A stretch of DNA of 64,000 nt from Porphyromonas cangingivalis. GTDB lineage: Bacteria; Bacteroidota; Bacteroidia; Bacteroidales; Porphyromonadaceae. Location of the stretch: the NCBI RefSeq assembly GCF_900638305.1, contig NZ_LR134506.1, positions 186,001 to 250,000 of the forward strand, read 5' to 3'. Of the stretch, positions 18,627 to 29,137 are shown piece by piece. Below the pieces are notes generated by a model. That model was not told where the DNA came from and searched no databases. It saw nothing but the letters and a program-made list of their open reading frames with translations. A program made the position numbers and the translations under genes. The stretch's first letter is position 1. Each line of letters begins with the position of its first letter.

Positions 18627-18666
18627 AAAAAGAGAATGTGCCAAAAAGGATTTTGACACATTCTCT
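18627..18666 (-). terminator. Terminator of groES-groEL
   Basis: On the minus strand AGAGAATGTGTCAAAA (18666-18651) pairs with TTTTTGGCACATTCTCT (about 18647-18631), followed by TTTTATC. The rest of 18428-18626 shows nothing recognisable. Confidence 0.8.
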
Positions 18667-18694
18667 GATTTTGGAATAATTTATTTGACAGATG

Positions 18695-20344
<1,650 letters not shown>

Positions 20345-20362
20345 TTACTGTTATTGTCAATA

Positions 20363-20635
20363 TCAACCAATCACTGCAAGGACGTCAGACTGACGCATGA
20401 TGAGGACTTTCTCACCCTCCAACTCGATCTCTGTCCCCGCATATTTGCCATAGAGTACAACGTCACCCTCTTTGAGTACCATCTCCTCATCTTTTGTTCC
20501 TTGTCCCACGGCACGTACAGTGCCTCTTAGGGGTTTTTCTTTTGCTGAATCGGGGATGATGATACCGTTCACAGTCTTCTCTTCTGCTGGAATAGGTACC
20601 ACAAGTACCCTGTCTGCAAGTGGCTTAATGTTCAT
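20363..20635 (-). CDS. groS: 10 kDa chaperonin GroES
   Basis: A 90-residue co-chaperonin that caps GroEL. It has [20 protein letters not shown] at the start, the mobile loop [20 protein letters not shown] (about 21-40) and the C-terminal [15 protein letters not shown]. First gene of the groES-groEL operon. No CIRCE element (the HrcA operator) is visible upstream; an IS256-family element begins 187 bases before the start codon. Confidence 0.97.
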   Translation of the reverse strand: MNIKPLADRVLVVPIPAEEKTVNGIIIPDSAKEKPLRGTVRAVGQGTKDEEMVLKEGDVVLYGKYAGTEIELEGEKVLIMRQSDVLAVIG

Positions 20636-20897
20636 AGCTGTTATTTTTATTCTTTATGTTGTGATTATTGTTTTCTGCTTTGATGTTTGAGACTTTCGGC
20701 TCTCACTACTAACAAGAAAAAAATATGCCAAAGCCAAGGAATTTTTATTGACTGACAAATATTGCTTCATTGACTGCCATCTTTAATTTGGCAATTGACA
20801 TAAGTGGCAGATATGATACTGGATACTGTCCTAAAAAAGTGTGTAAGCCCCGTTAGTCCTTAACTTTGAGGTAAGAAAAAAAATAAACCTAAGAACA

Positions 20898-22049
20898 ATG
20901 GAGCTTACAACAACACAAAAGTCGGCATTTATTTCTGAAATGCTATCATCAGAGGCAGGTATTAACGAACTTATCCGTGTACTATTGGACACCTTCTCGA
21001 AGCAAGAACGTGCTCTTTTTGTCGAAGAGCATGAGGGTGAACAATGCAATGGTTTCCGTCCTCGTCGATGGCGAGGCTATGGCTGTAGCTTTGAGCTTCG
21101 CATTCCACGTACTCGTTCAGGGAATTTTCAGCCCCTAATTTTGGGCATCCTCTCCCATCAGGAAAGCGAACGCGCCCTCCTCTTCCATGAACTTTACACC
21201 CGAGGACTTTCGTGCGAAGACATTGGTTCGGTGTGCGAACGGATCTACGGCTATCACTATAGCAAGCAGCAAGTCAGTTTTCTCACCAACACGAGTAAAG
21301 AGGAGATCTACAAGTGGTTGGAACGCCAACTGTCGCCCCACTATTTGGCCGTGTACATCGATGCTACCTTTGCCTACACACGGCGGGAGGAACGTGTGGC
21401 TCAGGAAGCCTATTACACGATGTTGGGGTTGCTTCCTGACGGTAGTCGGGAGGTGCTTTGTGTGGTGAATCATCCCACGGAGGGAGCGTTGAATTGGGAG
21501 GCAGAGTTGAAAGCCCTCAAAGCACGTGGAGTCGAACGTATAGACCTGATCATCTCAGATGCTTTACAAGGGATTGAACGAGCCATCGCCTCGGCTTTCC
21601 CTCACTCCTCCCATCAGCTGTGTGTCGTTCATTTCAAGCGTCACGCACTTAATGCCGTATCGAAGAGGGACAAGGATAGGATGAGACAAGAGTTGGAAGA
21701 CTTGTTTCCTATTTCGGGTACAAGTCTTACACCCATCAAGGCATTTGAGAAATTGTGTACATTTGCAGAACGCTGGGGGAAAAGCTACCGGAGCCTGCTC
21801 TCCTTGTCGGCACCTCGCAATATAGGCTACTTCACTTACCTGATGTTCCCGGAGGGTGTTCGTCGTATGATTTACTCAACGAATTGGGTGGAGCGTCTCA
21901 ATCGGAGCTATAAGCGTACGCTGCGTATGCGTGGGGCTCTACCCTCGGCAGATGCCGTCGTCTTTCTCTTGGGCTCTGTAGCCCGAGAAATGACCGAAAG
22001 GACTTACGCAAGGAGGTTACCCTATTTCCAAGAGTGGAGCACCAAATAA
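20898..22049 (+). CDS. IS256-family transposase (mutator-type DDE)
   Basis: A 383-residue transposase with the IS256/mutator organisation: N-terminal DNA-binding region with GCSFELRIPRTRSGNF, the catalytic part with YLAVYIDATFAYTRR (first Asp, about 151), GVERIDLIISDALQGI (second Asp, about 219), HQLCVVHFKRHALN (the C-x2-H motif typical of the family, about 240), and MIYSTNWVERLNRSYKRTLR with the catalytic Glu (about 329). It occupies nearly the whole element and looks intact. It catalyses cut-and-paste or copy-out transposition of the IS. Confidence 0.93.
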   Translation: MELTTTQKSAFISEMLSSEAGINELIRVLLDTFSKQERALFVEEHEGEQCNGFRPRRWRGYGCSFELRIPRTRSGNFQPLILGILSHQESERALLFHELYTRGLSCEDIGSVCERIYGYHYSKQQVSFLTNTSKEEIYKWLERQLSPHYLAVYIDATFAYTRREERVAQEAYYTMLGLLPDGSREVLCVVNHPTEGALNWEAELKALKARGVERIDLIISDALQGIERAIASAFPHSSHQLCVVHFKRHALNAVSKRDKDRMRQELEDLFPISGTSLTPIKAFEKLCTFAERWGKSYRSLLSLSAPRNIGYFTYLMFPEGVRRMIYSTNWVERLNRSYKRTLRMRGALPSADAVVFLLGSVAREMTERTYARRLPYFQEWSTK

Positions 22050-22085
22050 ATGAGTAATGAGTAATAACACGAAAAACTCAAAGTT

Positions 22086-22117
22086 TTTTTCCCCTGGGGC
22101 ATGCCCCAGGGGAAAAA
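22086..22117. terminator. Perfect palindrome inside the IS, likely bidirectional terminator
   Basis: CCCCTGGGGCA (22091-22101) is followed directly by its reverse complement (22102-22112), flanked by TTTTT and AAAAA. It lies after the transposase stop and would stop transcripts in both directions, insulating the IS. Confidence 0.65.
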
Positions 22118-22202
22118 GGGAGAACTAACCTTACACACTTTTTCGGACACTACCTGATACTGCAGGTTGTGTAGGGATTTTCTTATGCTGGACATAAAAC
22201 GT

Positions 22203-22262
22203 AAAGTTGTCTAACTTGTATCTCCGCTTTGTATGTATCGTGTGATCAAGTTAGACAACTTT
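22203..22262. terminator. Terminator after the TlpA cluster
   Basis: AAAGTTGTCTAACTTG (22203-22218) pairs with CAAGTTAGACAACTTT (22247-22262) around a 28-base loop. On the minus strand TTTACGTTTT follows, fitting the end of the TlpA operon; plus-strand T residues also follow. Confidence 0.7.
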
Positions 22263-22312
22263 TTGGGAATAGTTTATTATCCCTTATTCTCTCTTATTTA
22301 GGAGAGTTAGCA

Positions 22313-23515
22313 TCAATCCTCACTGCCCGAAGATTGATAATACAGATCTCCACTCATGATTTGCCGCACTCGTCTTACTAGCTCTTCGCCTCTGAGGGAC
22401 GATGATATGAGTTTTCCTTCCGGATCGATGAGAAAAATCATAGGGATAGCTTTCACGCCGAGCATACGTGCGGCAGGTGATCCCCAAGCAAGGAGATCCG
22501 AGGCGTGTGTCCAATGTTTTTTGTCGATCTCTTTTGAGGATACTGCTCCTTTCCATGTTTTCTCTTTATCATCCAGAGAGAAACTAATCAGTGTGAACTT
22601 ATCAGTCATTGCACCGAACTCATTATGCAGCTCCATCAGGTGTGGTATCTCTTTGAGGCAGGGTCCACACCATGATGCCCAGAAGTCAAGGACCACATAT
22701 CTGCCTCTATAATCGCTCAAATACTTCTTGCCACCATCGAGTAGGGGAAGGGTGATGTCGGGGACTTCACCACCGACTTTGAGGTTGCGAGCCTTCACTG
22801 AGTTTTTGAAGGAACGATAGTATGGATGGCTTGCCAGTGAAGGGTCAAGGGCAGAGAGAAACTGCTCCTCTGTCTCATTTGCGAGAGTGTGCCCAATCTC
22901 ACGCTCCAGCATGAGGGGAATGAGAGGAAGATCATTGTGTCTTAGAATAAACTCCAAACGTTCGGCATCACATTGGATCAGGGCTTCGGCACCTATTCTC
23001 ATCCATGCCTCTTGACCTTCAGGAGTGTCTAACCACTTTTCTCCTCTTGTTTTCTTGAGGACTTCTAACGAGTCCTTCTGAACTTGTACACAACGATCAG
23101 AGATTGCTTTGTACTCTCTGTAGAGATCATTGTTTTTTGTTCCAGAAACCTTACTGCTACCGGGATAAGCTGCTTTTGGGATGTTTATAGTAATAGTGCC
23201 AGGCTCGACAAATACTGGGACTTGCCCATTATCAAAGCCTGTGAGTAGATACAGCATTATAGGGGAGCCTGGAGCCATCTTTTGGACAAATTCGAACTTG
23301 CCATCCTTTATCTTGACCGAATCTTTGACGACAATACGGTCGTATTCATCGAAACCGCTGAGATAGATCGTTGATAGCTTCTGATTTTCGTATCGAAGTG
23401 AGTCATTGTGAATGGTTCCCTTGATGTGGCAGACGTCTTGTGCTGAGGCTACAGATATGCACAAGAGAGCGATGATAAGAGAGTGTATAAATTTGTAAGA
23501 CATATTTCTGAACAT
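22313..23515 (-). CDS. TlpA-family thiol-disulfide oxidoreductase with DUF4369-like N-terminus (copy 3)
   Basis: A protein of about 400 residues. A signal peptide (FIHSLIIALLCISVASA) is followed by a DUF4369-like beta domain (CHIKGTIHNDSLRYENQKLS...), a helical middle, and a C-terminal thioredoxin domain with VVLDFWASWCGPCLKE as active site and AIPMIFLIDPEGK as cis-Pro loop. Its N-terminal half is clearly paralogous to the gene at 23526 (shared NDSLR and LTGFDNG / ITGFDNG segments), indicating tandem duplication. TlpA proteins reduce or isomerise disulfides in the periplasm. An ATG at 23533 would overlap the previous gene by 8 bases; ATG 23515 or 23503 fit a signal peptide better. Last gene of the uptake locus. 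Confidence 0.88.
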   Translation of the reverse strand: MFRNMSYKFIHSLIIALLCISVASAQDVCHIKGTIHNDSLRYENQKLSTIYLSGFDEYDRIVVKDSVKIKDGKFEFVQKMAPGSPIMLYLLTGFDNGQVPVFVEPGTITINIPKAAYPGSSKVSGTKNNDLYREYKAISDRCVQVQKDSLEVLKKTRGEKWLDTPEGQEAWMRIGAEALIQCDAERLEFILRHNDLPLIPLMLEREIGHTLANETEEQFLSALDPSLASHPYYRSFKNSVKARNLKVGGEVPDITLPLLDGGKKYLSDYRGRYVVLDFWASWCGPCLKEIPHLMELHNEFGAMTDKFTLISFSLDDKEKTWKGAVSSKEIDKKHWTHASDLLAWGSPAARMLGVKAIPMIFLIDPEGKLISSSLRGEELVRRVRQIMSGDLYYQSSGSED

Positions 23516-23525
23516 GGTTATTGTG

Positions 23526-24695
23526 TTATTCATACGTTTCTATTCCGTCCATGATAAGTTTGACTTTGTTGAGGAATTCTTCTCCTCTCAGATCAAATGC
23601 GATCACTTTACCTTCAGGGTTTATGAGGACAGTCTTTGGCACCGCTGTTACATTGAAGAGTGAAACAGCTTCCGAGCCCCAACCCTTGAGTGTGCTGACA
23701 TGTATCCAGTTACTGTGTTTGAGCTTGTTCTTGTCTATGCATGTTGTCCAGTCTTTACGCTTATTATCAAGTGAGAAGCTGTAGATAACAAACTTGTTGC
23801 CTGTTTTCTCAGAATACTCTGCGGCCTCTCTGAGGACCGGAAACTCTCGGCGGCAAGGAGCGCACCATGATGCCCAAAAGTCAAGAAGTACATACTTGCC
23901 TTTGAGGTCTGATAGCTTGATCTCTTTTCCTTCCACCGTGAGTCCTCCAATGTCCGGAGTCGGATTGCCGACAGCAAGGTTTGCCGCTTTGATCTGATTG
24001 ACAAGTTCGATGTACATCGGTTGCTTGTATAGATGTCGAGGTATTGCTCTCAGGAAGTGGCGTTCCATGACCTTGGGAGTAAAGTTATGGAAGAGTGCGT
24101 AGCGGATGATGTGAAGTGTGGCAGCCGAGTTGAGGTGCTCTTTCACGAACTTCATGACTTTGGTTTTGTAGAGCAAACTGCTTGCATGGTAGTTTGCTCG
24201 ATGGTAAGGCATATAGAGCTTCTCGTTGTTGAGGATGCTGTCGGGGAGTTCGGAGTACTTACCATGAGGGTTGGCTCGTACCTCTTTGACAAAGTTTTCA
24301 TTCAGTTCCTTATAGCTTCTAAGCACTTCGTTATTGGGAGTGCCAGAAGTCTTTGCGACGGTTGGAAAACGAGCATCGAAAGGCAGAACTTTGATCTTTC
24401 CGGGTTCAGCAAAAAACTGCACACTCCCGTTGTCGAAGCCTGTGATAAAGTACATCTCTAATCCTTGAGGAGCTTTCGCTCTGAATCGGAAACTCTTATT
24501 GCGGACAGTGGTAGAGTCTATCACGCTTTCTTGACCATCCACTATACGAGTCAGGTATAGTTTTTTAAGAGGGGCTTGGGTAAATCGTAAGGAGTCATTT
24601 GTCATACTCCCTTCGATCACAAACTGTCCCGAGGACTGTGCGTATATGCTCAGACCAAATAGGGAGGTTAGGATAAGTAAAAAAACTTTTTTCAT
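23526..24695 (-). CDS. TlpA-family thiol-disulfide oxidoreductase with DUF4369-like N-terminus (copy 2)
   Basis: A 389-residue protein with signal peptide (MKKVFLLILTSLFGLSIYAQ), DUF4369-like domain (about 25-120, with TRIVDGQESVIDSTTV and YFITGFDNGSVQFFAEPGKI), a helical stretch and a thioredoxin fold with YVLLDFWASWCAPCRREFP (active-site CAPC near 272-275) and TAVPKTVLINPEGK. Closest relative in the window is the next gene, 22313-23515. The role is likely periplasmic disulfide reduction for proteins of the adjacent SusC/D locus; this is inference from position. Confidence 0.9.
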   Translation of the reverse strand: MKKVFLLILTSLFGLSIYAQSSGQFVIEGSMTNDSLRFTQAPLKKLYLTRIVDGQESVIDSTTVRNKSFRFRAKAPQGLEMYFITGFDNGSVQFFAEPGKIKVLPFDARFPTVAKTSGTPNNEVLRSYKELNENFVKEVRANPHGKYSELPDSILNNEKLYMPYHRANYHASSLLYKTKVMKFVKEHLNSAATLHIIRYALFHNFTPKVMERHFLRAIPRHLYKQPMYIELVNQIKAANLAVGNPTPDIGGLTVEGKEIKLSDLKGKYVLLDFWASWCAPCRREFPVLREAAEYSEKTGNKFVIYSFSLDNKRKDWTTCIDKNKLKHSNWIHVSTLKGWGSEAVSLFNVTAVPKTVLINPEGKVIAFDLRGEEFLNKVKLIMDGIETYE

Positions 24696-24732
24696 AATGT
24701 CTGGATTCGTGTAGGTTCTTTTCGAACAATGT

Positions 24733-25833
24733 TTATCTGTTAAACTGTTTATTGATGAACGTTTTCAGTGCTTCACCTTTTATGTTTCGTCCTATTATGT
24801 TGTTGTTTTCATCCAAGATGAATAGTGCCGGGATACCGGTAATATCATAGAGTTTGCTTACCTCGCTCTTCCAAGCCTTAAGGTCTGAGATATTGATCCA
24901 TGGCAATTGGTCCTTTTCGATCGCATCTATCCACTTGTCTCTGTTGTCATCCATAGAGACACCGATAATCTCCAGACCTTGAGTGTGATAAGTGGCATAG
25001 AGTTCTTTGAGGGTTCGGTTGTTGAGACGACAAGGACCACACCATGAGGCCCAGAAGTCCACGATTTTGATCTTCCCAGGGACTTTACTGATGGTGTATT
25101 GTTTACCATCGGGGGCAGACATCGTGAAGTCGGGGGCTTTTTGTCCTGTAGAGGTCTTCTTCAGGCGATCGATCCTTTCTTTCATGATTCTACCGCTGAT
25201 CGAAGAGCGGGCTGATGCCCCTAATGCACCATAGAGTCGTTCGCTGTCTTCAAGAGATAGGCCTTTGGCCACAGCTGTGCTCTGTGCCATGTAGGCAGAT
25301 ATTATATTGTCATTACCTTTGAGGAAGTTTTCTTGCTCCTCTAATTGCCGTTTTTGAAGGTAGATGAGAGTATCGTTGGTCCGACTTGCACTACGATACT
25401 TGTTCTGTGCCAGCAGTGCATCATATCTTTTCTTTACGATGTCTATGGAATCTTGCGAGGCCTTCATCCATGACTGAAAGTGTAGCCACTTATCTTGTAG
25501 GTCTCCACCTTTGATGTAAGCGCCATCGCCATCTTTGAGCAGTGCGAGGTATTGGGCGCCGGGCTCTGCAATAAACTCGAACCCTCCTGCATAACCTGCT
25601 ACCACGAGACGGACCACTGATGGCTCTGAAAGGGAGGCAGATAGAGCAAAATCTGGAGTGGAAAAGGGGGTTGTACCGAGAGTATCTATTTTATTTTCCG
25701 AACGGTGTCGTAGTAGCACGAGCTGCCCTGATTTTACTCCATCGATCTTGCCCTTTATCTCCACAGTGTGCTGTGCATAGCAGTATGTGGAGGCAGTGAG
25801 CAATGATAATATGGTCATTAAAAGTCTATTCAT
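24733..25833 (-). CDS. TlpA-family thiol-disulfide oxidoreductase with DUF4369 N-terminus (copy 1)
   Basis: A 366-residue protein with a signal peptide (to about residue 20, YCYAQ), a DUF4369 domain starting HTVEIKGKIDGVKSGQLVLL, a helical linker rich in Gln/Glu (about 150-180), and a thioredoxin domain with IVDFWASWCGPCRLNNRTLK and TGIPALFILDENN. This one is closer to the classical TlpA-DUF4369 architecture than the other two copies. It starts the run of three TlpA genes downstream of the PKD-like lipoprotein gene, after a 231-base gap with an inverted repeat. Confidence 0.9.
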   Translation of the reverse strand: MNRLLMTILSLLTASTYCYAQHTVEIKGKIDGVKSGQLVLLRHRSENKIDTLGTTPFSTPDFALSASLSEPSVVRLVVAGYAGGFEFIAEPGAQYLALLKDGDGAYIKGGDLQDKWLHFQSWMKASQDSIDIVKKRYDALLAQNKYRSASRTNDTLIYLQKRQLEEQENFLKGNDNIISAYMAQSTAVAKGLSLEDSERLYGALGASARSSISGRIMKERIDRLKKTSTGQKAPDFTMSAPDGKQYTISKVPGKIKIVDFWASWCGPCRLNNRTLKELYATYHTQGLEIIGVSMDDNRDKWIDAIEKDQLPWINISDLKAWKSEVSKLYDITGIPALFILDENNNIIGRNIKGEALKTFINKQFNR

Positions 25834-25940
25834 AAGAACATATTGTTTATAATTATGATCCAGTAACCCACTCTATGGGTTACTGTTCTATGTTTGCTTG
25901 CTTTTTCCTTTTACTCAGTTTAAGAATGAGAAAACTAAGA

Positions 25941-26008
25941 TACGACAGAATATTTTTTCTCCTAAATCAGAATAGGATCTGTCATAGGAAAGAATCTATT
26001 CTGTCGTA
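25941..26008. repeat. Inverted repeat with 12-bp perfect arms
   Basis: TACGACAGAATA (25941-25952) and TATTCTGTCGTA (25997-26008); partial pairing continues inward (CCTA...TAGG). It lies after the PKD-like gene and before the TlpA genes, so it may be a terminator or attenuator. A related CGACAGAA/TTCTGTCG pair is at 39774-39815. Confidence 0.6.
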
Positions 26009-26064
26009 CTTCATAAATTGGGGGTGTTTACTAAAGTCTGTTTAAGTCTTATCCATAAGAATGC

Positions 26065-27771
26065 TTAGTTAGGACTCTTATAAAAGTAAATGTGTGCAAA
26101 CTGTAAGTCTCTGATAGTTCCGAATTTGGACCCGTCTTCAGCTTTGTTGTAGAATCTTGGTGTGAATGCCTGGTCGACGTCTGCCGCAGTCGTGAGCTTG
26201 ATCTCTGCTACTGCACCCTCATCGTCTTTGTTTATCCCGATGGAGAGTATTCTCCCCAAATCTGCTACGAAGAGCCCTGAGTCTTCGGTCCTGAACTTCA
26301 TCACAGATACTTTGTATCCCTCAGGAGCAACATATATCTCTTCGGTGTCCCCATTGGATGTATTGTATCTGAAGACAGATCCACCCTTGGCGTAGAAGAT
26401 ATAGTTGGTTGAGAACCAAGAATTGTATGCCAATGTCGATGGAGAGAGATCTTCCGGTAAGTGCTGAAGTCGCTTGCCCGTAATCGTGAATTGGGGCTTG
26501 TCCTCAGAAGTGTCATTATTGTCTTTGCCTTTATCTCCCTTATCATCTTTTCCACTTCCTCCTCCATTTGTTGGTGTCAATTCATATATGAAGAAATTGT
26601 TACTGTCATCCTTGAAGATGAAAAATGGATGAGCTTCATCATAATTGTCTCTGTATCCGTTGTACGCATACAATGCCTTTTTGCCTCTGGGAGATAGAGA
26701 TTGTCCAAGTGAGGTAAAGTCTACCCGGGCATTGATGATCTGATTTGAAAGTTGAGCATTGCGCGCATTCTTTTCATCGTAAGGGAAAGCATCATCTTTA
26801 CGTAGCATTAGGAAACGCTCTTTCTGTGCATCCCACATCACGAAGTGTGAGCCTGTGATCGTAGCTGCAGTTACTTTGTATGTGTCATCGGGAGGTGTGA
26901 TGCCGGCCGGTTGATAAAAGCAGAGATAAGTCTTGGCGACGTAGATCCTGCCATCACGTGAAAGGATACACTTGTAATCCCTAAGTTGGGAGGCTTCTCC
27001 TGTTGCAATCATCCTGCTGAAGATAAATGGATCTTCGGATTCAGGAGGTAGTACATAGTTAGGGTGAAACTTTGGAGTCAGTCCGAATGGGTCATATATG
27101 TCTGCTGTCCCATCAACCTTGAAGGCACAGAGGTTATGTGACTCTTTTCGTGACATCATATTGTAATATGCCGAATAGCCCAATCCAATGGCATTGCCAA
27201 AGGGTTCTTTGTTGTCGTTCGGATATATGTATTTGAACGCATCTGTGGTCACATTAGTACCTGTTGGGAGTTCTTCGATATTTCCGAGCTTTATGGTACC
27301 CATCGTGTTTCCATGCAGGACAAAAAGGCTGTTCTTGAACACTGGTCGAGTATTCACTACGAGTGCAAAATACTTGGCAATTGTCGTACTCTTGTCGTAG
27401 ATCTTCAGTCTGACTTTGTATTGTGAAGGCTTACCGGCAGTAAGGAAGACATCCAGGTATCCTTTAGTGTGCAAGGTGTCGGTTATTGTCTCCTTTCCTT
27501 CTGTCCTACTCACAAACCAGGTGAAGTCGAGGTTATCCAAGTCAGAAAACTTGGTCTGAGATAGATTCACTTCTATTCTTCTTGTGGCATCTTCGGACAA
27601 AGGTTGTTGTAGCTCAACAGTTTCTCCTTGTGCGCCTATGAATGTTTTTGGAGAAAACTCTACTTCTCTGATCTCGTTGAGTGAGTCAAAGTCGTAATCG
27701 TAATTACCCAAATCCTTGTAGCAGGATGTTGCGAGTGTCGCAAGTAAAATAAGAGATATCGTTTTTTTCAT
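26065..27771 (-). CDS. PKD-like family lipoprotein of a SusC/SusD locus
   Basis: A 568-residue surface lipoprotein: signal with lipobox LATSC (Cys17), N-terminal YKDLGNYDYDFDSLNEI, which is characteristic of the PKD-like lipoproteins that accompany SusC/D, then a PKD/Ig-like domain (about 40-150) and a larger region with repeated beta strands (FVLHGN, ILSRDGRIYVAKTY, YNTSNGDTEEIYVA) that suggest a propeller-like fold. A low-complexity Gly/Lys/Asp linker (GGGSGKDDKGDKGK, about 402-415) separates the last domain. It follows the DUF4843 gene after 11 bases. It probably binds part of the imported ligand outside the cell; the ligand is not known. Confidence 0.82.
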   Translation of the reverse strand: MKKTISLILLATLATSCYKDLGNYDYDFDSLNEIREVEFSPKTFIGAQGETVELQQPLSEDATRRIEVNLSQTKFSDLDNLDFTWFVSRTEGKETITDTLHTKGYLDVFLTAGKPSQYKVRLKIYDKSTTIAKYFALVVNTRPVFKNSLFVLHGNTMGTIKLGNIEELPTGTNVTTDAFKYIYPNDNKEPFGNAIGLGYSAYYNMMSRKESHNLCAFKVDGTADIYDPFGLTPKFHPNYVLPPESEDPFIFSRMIATGEASQLRDYKCILSRDGRIYVAKTYLCFYQPAGITPPDDTYKVTAATITGSHFVMWDAQKERFLMLRKDDAFPYDEKNARNAQLSNQIINARVDFTSLGQSLSPRGKKALYAYNGYRDNYDEAHPFFIFKDDSNNFFIYELTPTNGGGSGKDDKGDKGKDNNDTSEDKPQFTITGKRLQHLPEDLSPSTLAYNSWFSTNYIFYAKGGSVFRYNTSNGDTEEIYVAPEGYKVSVMKFRTEDSGLFVADLGRILSIGINKDDEGAVAEIKLTTAADVDQAFTPRFYNKAEDGSKFGTIRDLQFAHIYFYKSPN

Positions 27772-27782
27772 ATCTTTTTCGA

Positions 27783-29096
27783 TTAGATGCTCAATACTAT
27801 GTTGGGGAACTCAAATGGGTATAGACTTGGATTTTCGTCGTATTTTTTCTTGAATACTTTATAGCATTCGGTGATCTGAGTCTGTCCGCCGATACTTTCA
27901 TCCCAGAGACCTGCTTGTGTGCCTTCCTCTGTCCAGGAGACAGTAATAGGGAACATCTGAACGATACAGAAATCATGTGTGCCTTGTGTTTCCAACCATG
28001 TCTTGAGCATGAACTTATATTTTGCTTCTGAATATTCCCCATAATAGTATTCGAGCATACTTTTGGTTGCCGGAGACTCGGACCAGCATACGGGGGCTAC
28101 AATCTCATACTCTGTCTCCGCAAACATCGGCACCCATACCTTTTCTCGGTACACACTTCCGGGTAGTTGCCAGTTGAAGAAGGTATTGTAACTATTCATC
28201 ATGTTTCTGACGGCTGTCTTGTTCAGACGCTCCATACTTATCTCCTTACCGGCAAAGAGTCTGCGCTCGTTTGTGGTATTGGCATTTAGAGCTGAGGCGA
28301 GAGACACAAATCCGGATGAGGTGTAGGTGCCGAGATATCTGTCGTGCTCTTGTGTCCAATAGAAGGGCTTGTCATATAGAGCCTCAGTGCTGAATGGAAT
28401 ATCTATTGTCACGATGTAGTTTTCGTCTTGTTGTTGTCTCTTCCTTAGCTCATTGACCGCAGCGATGTTGTACTGAATATACTTACTCCAGTCGTTACTT
28501 TCGGCATAGTCATTTTCCTTCAATGTGGTAATCATGAATACGTGCTTTTCCGGAGACCAATTTCCGAGATATGCTTGAAGTGTCCAGTCCCAGCTTTTGG
28601 GCTTGGTAAAGGACTCCTTGACTTCAAGTATGAATTCCGAAAATTCTTTGATACTTGACTTTAGATCGGAGGCCGGATCTTGGGTATCAAAGTAGAGACA
28701 AACGGCATAGATTTTGTCTCGTTCGGCAGGTGCACTGACCTCTACGGTCACATTTTTTTCGTACTCATTAGCTTCGAATTTGATTTCGGGTATTTGTACG
28801 ATGACAGAGGGTCTATCTTTGACTTCTTTTGACTTCATAACAAGTCTGAGAGGCTTATCTGACATATAACCAAGTCTTTTCAACTTCACGGTGAAGGGGA
28901 CTGTCTCTTTTTCTCTAAGGACATGATCCGCAAAGTTTACTGTTTGGGTAAGATCTGCCTTGAGCTTGTAGTCAAAGTAGACACCGTCGGATGCATCATC
29001 ATATAGAGGGGGCTCTTGATACTTGCATGAACTGAACACCATGATACCGAGCGTTAGTAATGCGATTAGGTAATTGTATTTTATCATATAGATCAT
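27783..29096 (-). CDS. DUF4843-family lipoprotein of a SusC/SusD locus
   Basis: A 437-residue lipoprotein (signal with lipobox VFSSC, Cys24). The first part reads YDDASDGVYFDYK and then a calx-beta-like segment with TVNFADH and VPFTVKLKRLGYMSDKPLRLVM, typical of DUF4843, which occurs between SusD and PKD-like genes in Bacteroidetes. The second half contains YKVFKKKYDENP. It starts 41 bases after SusD. An internal Met at codon 4 is an alternative start. Likely an accessory surface lipoprotein for ligand capture; no enzymatic motif is seen. Confidence 0.82.
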   Translation of the reverse strand: MIYMIKYNYLIALLTLGIMVFSSCKYQEPPLYDDASDGVYFDYKLKADLTQTVNFADHVLREKETVPFTVKLKRLGYMSDKPLRLVMKSKEVKDRPSVIVQIPEIKFEANEYEKNVTVEVSAPAERDKIYAVCLYFDTQDPASDLKSSIKEFSEFILEVKESFTKPKSWDWTLQAYLGNWSPEKHVFMITTLKENDYAESNDWSKYIQYNIAAVNELRKRQQQDENYIVTIDIPFSTEALYDKPFYWTQEHDRYLGTYTSSGFVSLASALNANTTNERRLFAGKEISMERLNKTAVRNMMNSYNTFFNWQLPGSVYREKVWVPMFAETEYEIVAPVCWSESPATKSMLEYYYGEYSEAKYKFMLKTWLETQGTHDFCIVQMFPITVSWTEEGTQAGLWDESIGGQTQITECYKVFKKKYDENPSLYPFEFPNIVLSI

Positions 29097-29137
29097 TCAT
29101 TTTAATGGTTACTCACTGTATGAGTTGATGTTAGACC

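Larger units (their letters stand above)
20822..22154 (+). mobile_element. Insertion sequence, IS256 family, intact with 8-bp target duplication
   Basis: The left end GATACTGTCCTAAAAAAG (20822-20839) and the reverse complement of the right end GGTAGTGTCCGAAAAAG (ending 22154) are imperfect terminal inverted repeats that continue into GTGTGTAAG on both sides. The element is flanked by the direct repeat TGATACTG at 20814-20821 and 22155-22162, an 8-bp duplication as expected for IS256-type elements. Total 1,333 bp with one transposase gene. The intact duplication means insertion at this site and no later rearrangement. Confidence 0.9.

Noticed and set aside
20636-20821. A CIRCE operator (HrcA site) upstream of groES
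   Set aside because: No TTAGCACTC-N9-GAGTGCTAA-like inverted repeat is present.
22155-22162. The TGATACTG copy as part of the IS inverted repeat
   Set aside because: It is a direct, identical copy of 20814-20821 outside the aligned terminal repeats, so it is the target duplication.
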